In this document: piece after piece, positions 58,508 to 64,000 of the stretch
Position numbering within the stretch: position 1 is the stretch's first letter
How the letters are laid out: the number at the start of each line of letters is the position of its first letter
Origin: Muricea muricata
Taxonomy: Eukaryota; Cnidaria; Anthozoa; Malacalcyonacea; Plexauridae
DNA length: 64,000 nt
Assembly (NCBI GenBank): GCA_963855995.1
Contig: OY979720.1
Location: forward strand, 16,636,430 to 16,700,429
Direction: 5' to 3'
Notes under the pieces: model-generated
Database searches by the model: none
Told to the model about the DNA's origin: nothing
What the model saw: the letters and a program-made list of their open reading frames with translations, nothing else
Translations under genes and position numbers: made by a program

Positions 58508-61500
58508 ATGTCGGAACAAACCTCTGAAGCTCTGAATTTTGGACCTCAATGGTAGGTTCCCAACCTTGAAGCAGCCTGCCAGGGCCTGTAGTTTGCTATT
58601 TTATTCAATTTGTTCATCGTATTCAAGTTTAGCCCCTTTAAATTGTCGAATTTGCAATTTGTTTTGTTTGAAAAACAATTGACTCTTCTCATATATTATG
58701 TCAGGAAGGGAAAATGATAACAATAGTTAACATCTCAAGTGTTTCAGTCGTTTCAATATTGTATTATCACAGTTTTCTGTTGTTTGAATGGTACTAAACC
58801 AGACTGGGACGTTTGTGTTGTGTGACCGAAGTCTTTGCTTTGCGAGTTCGTTGTTTTCTACATATTATAGCAAATTTTAGGGCATGCAATTTCCAAACTT
58901 TTCAGTGGGATACTTCATTACCTCAAGCACTAGGCACCATGATGTACTTTATATATTCATAGTACCATATAGCCAGCCGGGCGATTTTGTTACGCTATGC
59001 AAATATTTTAGCACTCCTTGACTATGGATGCAATCTTTGACTATGAAATTTGCATGGCAGAACTAAAGTCTGAGGCTGATATGTAACCAGAGAGGTGATT
59101 CTACCATCAGACACATGACTTGGCAGTTACCTTGGTCTTCATGGTTTTTGTGATGCCAAAGTAAATAGCAATGTCATGTGTGTGACAGGAGAATCACCCA
59201 TTGGAAATTTTACTTTGTTATGCATAAATTAATTTATGCTGTTTATCATCACCATGCATACCTTGGGCATTGAACACCTTTCTTTCCTATCTCTGAGCCA
59301 AGGAAAAGAAGGGGGGGGGGGGTGCTAACATTAGACACCTTAAAATTAGCATTTACACCAAACAGCTAGCCTCAAGAATACTGCATAATTTGTAAAAGGA
59401 TCAAAAATCTGCACCAAGGCACTTTGTATTATGGAGAAGTTATCACTGATAAACATCCAGGACCTCAATCACTTGATGTTCGATTTAATGTTTGCAGCTA
59501 AACCTTTGTCAGCATGTTTAGCTATCCAATTGTAAACCACAAACTTCAAACACTGCAAGTCAAACGTCAAACTGTGTGAACTGATAATCATTGAAGATCA
59601 ATATACAGGTTTCTGTGGTCAAACACTAGGGACCTTAAGATTTACGACGTGACGGCTCGACGACGCGCCTTCATAACAAAGGATATTTTTATAGAAGACA
59701 ACAGCCATGAATAATTTGTGGTCCCAGGGGTATTCTCAAATGTGTAGCCATGCCTAATACAACATCAAACTAAGAATTATCATGTCCCTTGAGCAACGCG
59801 AAAGCATGCTACGACAGAAGAAGTGTTTTGAAAGTCTAACTTATAGCAGAAAGCATACGTTTTGGCCAACAAAAATATTTGTAAGTTACTAAAACAAGCT
59901 TCGAATGGTTATTAAAACAATCAAATTCCAAAAAGCTTCTTCCTGTACTTATATATTGACACCGTGTCTTCAAACTTGCCGCGTTGTCGATCTTAAGGTC
60001 CCTATTATGTCTCTATGCAGGATTTTTGGTCACTTTAAAAAATTGTATCAGTAAAATATTTCATGGTAACTGAATTTGTTTTTACTGAAAAGGAAGTATC
60101 TTAGGTTAACTGTCTGCCACAAACATCTCATCTTGAGATTATAAATAGATTGCTACACAAAATGCCTCCTATTGGTCTAAATCTGTTTTGGGTCATTATT
60201 TCTACCTGTTATATATATATATTTCATTGTAGGATCCGTGATCTTTCAAATGGGGCTAATGTTTCTGTCCCCCCTCCCTCACCGAGTTATAAACTTGCCC
60301 AGTTCAGATATGGAAAAGAAGAAATGTTGGCATTGTTTTCAAAAAATCTCCCACCACCAAATATAAACAAGGACATTGGGGATTTTGTTCTCAAAAATGA
60401 AGCCTGCTCACCTTTGGCAATGACACCACTGTCTGATGAAGAACAAGTAGGATTATTTTCTAAATTTTAAATTAATCTTGAGAAAATACATTTCCAAACG
60501 GGGTTGTTCCAGAAAAGATCCATGCCCCTCCCACTGAGGAAATTGCAAATACCACCCACCCCCTTTCCAGACATCCCACAGAGGTATAAGACTTTCTTAA
60601 GACCACAAGCATGTACGGTACCCAGTGGCTGTTACAATTTAGGGTAAAAATGGAGGACAGGAACATAACATGAACAGCACATACCTAAAGGAAATGGCAT
60701 GTACTATTTTCCATGTTAAATTCTGAACCTGTCCAGGCCTGTGTGGGTTATGAATATTTCCTAGAATGACCTAGAAGATTGTATGATATGATGGAGTAGT
60801 TGCTATATGCTGTTGTGGCCACCCTGCAATTAATAAAATGAACTAAATTGTGGCACTCTATATTGGTATGATGAAAAGGTCATGCCAATTCAATGTAGGT
60901 ATTTTCTGTATAAGTTTCCACCACTCAAAAAGTTTGTCAAGTTCTCTTGACCTTGTAAGATTTAGTCATGTTTAATTATGCTCTGTTTGAAACAGCGAAA
61001 CTCATTTGGATCGCTGAACAGTACCGCTGTGTTGAAGATGATGGGTAGAGGAGGACAAAGAGGTGGAAGGGGGGCAATGCCGAGGGCTGGTCGAGGATCT
61101 GGTGGGTATTCTCACTTTGTTGCAACTCTGTTTTGATAATATTATTTTGAAATTTTATACTTTACAAAGTATTGCAAAATATGGAAAACATATGTCTTTG
61201 TGAGGCAAAATTCCCTATGAATTCCAAATTAATACATGTATGTATGCAAATTTTACAAACCTGTATTTTCCATATTTACAACTTTTTGCCAGCAAACAAC
61301 AGATTTGATGTATATAATGTACAAATATCTAGTCTTTGACCAAGCTATATAATCTTACTAAATCCTGAAAAATTGATATCAAACCCTTGGAATCGACTGG
61401 ATAACTGTCCCACCCACCCCAGCGGGTGCCCAGCTAAAAATATCCTTTTGCTTCACTTCAACATAGCAAACATGCAAGTCGAGTTGCTGCGCTGATAGAT

Positions 61501-63448
61501 TTTGTTTTTGTTAACATCAAAGTTAGTCTAAGATATAGGGAATTGTCTATTGTGTATGTTTGACTGGTAATAATTCTGTGTTCTCAGTATGCAAAATTAA
61601 ATTTTAATCCAAGCCCTAAATCTAATCAAGTCTTCAATCCATCAAAGTTAAAACATGACAAATAAAATGCTGGTTAGGATTAGGGTTTGGGTTAGGGCTT
61701 GGATCAAGATTTATATGAGAACACAGAATTATTACTGTTTGACTGGTCAATACTGCAACTGACCTGTTTATGGTGTAATGCTATTTAATTTGATCTGTGT
61801 GTCCTAAGTAGGGTGAGTTCATGGGTTAGTGAATTTGACAAACCAGTTTTGGCAATTATGTACTTACCATTTACAGTTGAAGCAGAATTCAATCTTTCTA
61901 ACAAAGGCCCTTCATCATGAAGTAATTGTGATTCATCACCATTTTCTTCAGGCCGAGGGCGAGGCGAACAAGGTTTTTATCGTGGTTTCTCTCAAGATGA
62001 CTCAAGTTCTAATAAAACTGAAGATGGATGGCAACGTGATACTCTTTCTAGGAAACATAGTTGGGGAGAAAGTACTGGGTAAAATCATACTACAATAACA
62101 AAATGCACATGCAAGCTTTTCAACTACCCTGCCTTCTCATGGTAATTACAAGTTTGCACTATGTTTATTGGGTATTTATTTTATCTAGGAGAGGAGGGTT
62201 TGGTGAGCGAACAAGTGGGAGAGACACTGGTAATAACAGTTAAATTATTTACTTGAATAGAACATACTTTTTTTAAAAAGTGGAGAACGTTGGCAAAATA
62301 TAATACTTTTCAAAAGTGGAAAAGACTCTTTAAAAATTGAATACAGAAATTGAATACAGAAGATGTTGATGATTATTTAGAAGTATCGCCACGAGGATAT
62401 GATCCAACTGCTTCTTCTGGCCGTCACAGTCGAGCTTTGGCAAGTGGGAACTGGAGAGTATCAGAGGGTGACGATGACGGTGGGGGGTGGGTGACATCCC
62501 GTGGGTCAGAACGTTCTGATAGATGGAGAAGTAAGTCATCTTGTACATGATTGGTGTGAGATCAGGGGTGGCAGAACAGGGGGTAGAGGCTATAGCCCCC
62601 CCCCCCCCAGTACACAGCAAAAAATGAACAACCTGTTCTGGCCTGATGAAAACAGCAATGAACAATGTTTTGCTGCCCACATTGTTCAATGTTGTCAACA
62701 ATATTGTTCAACATTGTTACACCTGATTGCAGGCTAATTCAGGCTCAACAATACTGAACAATATTGTTGACAACATTGAACAATGTGGGCAGAAAAACAT
62801 TGTTCATTGCTGTTTTCATCAGGCCAGAACAGGTTGTTCATTTTTTGCTGTGTAGTAAGAGCAGGAATAAGAGATTTATTAGTGCAGTGGTTATATACAC
62901 TTTAAGAGATGGCTACAATTTAGTAATTAAAATTTACACACACTCCCCCCCTCTAAGAAAAAATTACACATTCTGCCGCCCTTTATGAAATATGCAGTAG
63001 CAACAAGCATGCAAGCCAGTTGTAAGACAAGCTGTTGGCAAGTAATGTTGACTTCAGACTTGCAAATTGCAATCTCATAATGCAATCACATATTTTGTTT
63101 CACATAAGTTTAAACAATCACATAAGTTTAAACAAATGTGATTGCATTGTGATAATTATACTCATTGTAAGGTCGCTCCAACAAGACTGGCACAGTCATT
63201 ATCATGCAACAATCGTAAAATATTCACCCAATATTAAACTCACTTATCAAAGGGGAGAAGTGGTAATAATATGCTTGCTTTGTTTAGCATCTTCTCGTGA
63301 TAGTTGGCACAGGGACGATCACTCAAGGGAGCGAAGGTTTAGTGATCGAAACAGTTTTGATGATGTTCCTGAGTGGAGTAAATTGGACAGTGTATTTGAG
63401 CCTGATTCTGGTTCATTTGATTCCACTGGTGCTTTTTGTGTTGCCAAG
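58508..63448 (+). CDS. GIGYF: GIGYF1/2 homologue, 5' portion (continues beyond window)
   Basis: Cytoplasmic translational repressor scaffold; GIGYF proteins recruit 4EHP (eIF4E2) and silencing factors. Seven exons: 58508-58551, 60233-60446, 60996-61101, 61952-62078, 62189-62229, 62360-62530 and 63288-63448. They give 288 residues with continuous phases. N-terminal EALNFGPQWIRDLSNG is the family start. The 4EHP-binding element is FRYGKEEMLALF (residues 39-50). Then come PLAMTPLSDEEQRNSFGSLN, an RG-rich stretch (GRGGQRGGRG, GRGRGEQGFYRGF), HSWGE, NWRVSEGDDDGGGWVTSR, and DDVPEWSKLDSVFEPDSGSF with DSTGAF, matching the human DSLPEW...TFDSSGAF block. The exon at 63448 ends in phase 0 before GTAGTA. 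The GYF domain should lie in later exons outside the window. Introns hold three MITEs or hairpins. Confidence 0.93.
59092..59205. repeat. Imperfect inverted repeat in GIGYF intron 1
   Basis: GTGATTCTACCATCAGACAC...ATGAC pairs imperfectly with GTCATGTGTGTGACAGGAGA...ATCAC. Probably a small MITE; ends are uncertain. Confidence 0.45.
59629..60002. mobile_element. 374-bp MITE with TA target and GGGACCTTAAGA ends
   Basis: GGGACCTTAAGATTTACGAC and the inverse GTCGATCTTAAGGTCCC are flanked by TA on both sides (59627-59628, 60003-60004). The TA target suggests a Tc1/mariner-related MITE. It lies in GIGYF intron 1. There is no coding capacity. Confidence 0.75.
62613..62852. mobile_element. Palindromic MITE, family A copy 2 (240 bp)
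   Basis: CACAGCAAAAAATGAACAAC and its inverse form the ends, with TA on both sides. It is highly similar to 11481-11719 along its full length, including CCTGTTCTGGCCTGATGAAA. It lies in the last GIGYF intron of the window. Confidence 0.85.
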
Positions 63449-63565
63449 GTAGTACCTCTATGTTGTTCAAATGTTAGGTACTTGAGACCTGCACTGTAGC
63501 AGACACCTAGTGTGTCACCATCTACTGTAACTGGATAATAATGAGGGCTCACTGTCGTGCAGAAT

Positions 63566-63967
63566 GGATCTTTAACCTTTTAGACGAAATTTTGGAAAAA
63601 AATTGAAATAGGAAAAATATTACCACAGCTTGAAAGAGCAACCTAAACTTAGTAAAATTGCAAAGTTTGGTTGTAAAATGTTGTAAACTATAGAAAATAT
63701 AGCCTTGCGAAGTTGGCAAATTTTCTGTAGTTTTGTATTATTCGTGAGAAATGAATACCCAAGGGTATCAACTGGGTATCTTTTTCCACCCGTAATACAA
63801 ATGTGTACAAAATTTGCCAAATTCACAAGGCTATATTTTCTATAGTTTACAACATTTCACTACCAAACTTTGTAATTTGCCTAAGTTTAGGATGTTCTTT
63901 CAAGATGTGGTAGTATTTTTGCCTGTTTCGAATTTTTTCAATATTCTGTCTAAAAGGTTAAAGGTCC
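63566..63967. mobile_element. Palindromic MITE, family B copy 2 (402 bp)
   Basis: GGATCTTTAACCTTTTAGAC and the inverse (GGTTAAAGGTCC) bound it, with the same inner blocks as 33696-34092 (ACCTAAACTTAGTAAAATTG). AT flanks both sides. It lies downstream of the last GIGYF exon seen here. Confidence 0.8.
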
Positions 63968-64000
63968 ATTTAAGACCAATCAAAGCGTACAACTTTGCTG

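Noticed and set aside
61670-61705. Telomere-like TTAGGG/TTGGGTTAGGG tract
   Set aside because: Only two or three imperfect units occur within an intron, too short for an interstitial telomere array.
62330-62988. Open frames of 70-120 codons around 62.3-63.0 kb on both strands
   Set aside because: They arise from the palindromic family A MITE and from GIGYF exon antisense sequence; the only supported coding part is exon 62360-62530.

Overview
The window is nuclear DNA of an early-branching metazoan, most likely a cnidarian (anthozoan-like). This is inferred from the gene families (forkhead FoxJ2/3, WDR70, class IA PI3-kinase, GIGYF, an R-SNARE), the many short GT-AG exons, the AT-rich non-coding DNA and the abundant palindromic MITEs. 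Nothing prokaryotic is present and the standard genetic code fits throughout. The species cannot be named from sequence alone.

Layout, left to right. (1) About 2.8-5.8 kb, plus strand: 3' five exons of a VAMP/synaptobrevin-type R-SNARE; its first coding exon was not found. (2) 8.7-13.1 kb, plus: complete five-exon FoxJ2/3 forkhead gene. (3) 13.1-17.2 kb: intergenic DNA with several palindromic MITEs and a LINE reverse-transcriptase remnant. (4) 17.16-26.53 kb: a giant inverted repeat with arms of about 4.7 kb and a few percent divergence. Its centre is a roughly 127-bp tandem array that flips orientation in the middle. The left arm alone carries a 495-bp TIR element with a broken helicase fragment. 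(5) 26.6-37.5 kb, plus: complete 22-exon WDR70 gene starting about 90 bp from the palindrome edge. (6) 37.5-41.7 kb: intergenic DNA holding decayed copies of a PI3K first exon, of its upstream sequence and of a WDR70 exon. (7) 41.7-52.2 kb, plus: a class IA PI3-kinase p110 gene (beta/delta-like kinase domain) with two intact, mutually homologous first coding exons, each encoding its own p85-binding plus Ras-binding region and each phase-compatible with one shared set of 19 downstream exons. (8) 53.3-56.7 kb, minus: an unrecognised lysine-rich, probably nuclear protein gene convergent with PI3K. (9) 58.5-63.5 kb and beyond, plus: the 5' part of a GIGYF1/2 gene, whose GYF domain would lie outside the window.

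The genes are independent eukaryotic loci and do not form an operon. The point most worth following is the PI3K locus. Tandem duplication of the regulatory ABD-RBD exon, plus a third decayed copy, suggests that one catalytic module is attached to two alternative upstream sensors. The next most interesting structure is the giant palindrome between FoxJ2/3 and WDR70. All exon joins were derived by eye from splice consensus, phase continuity and family similarity; no alignment or transcript data were available.
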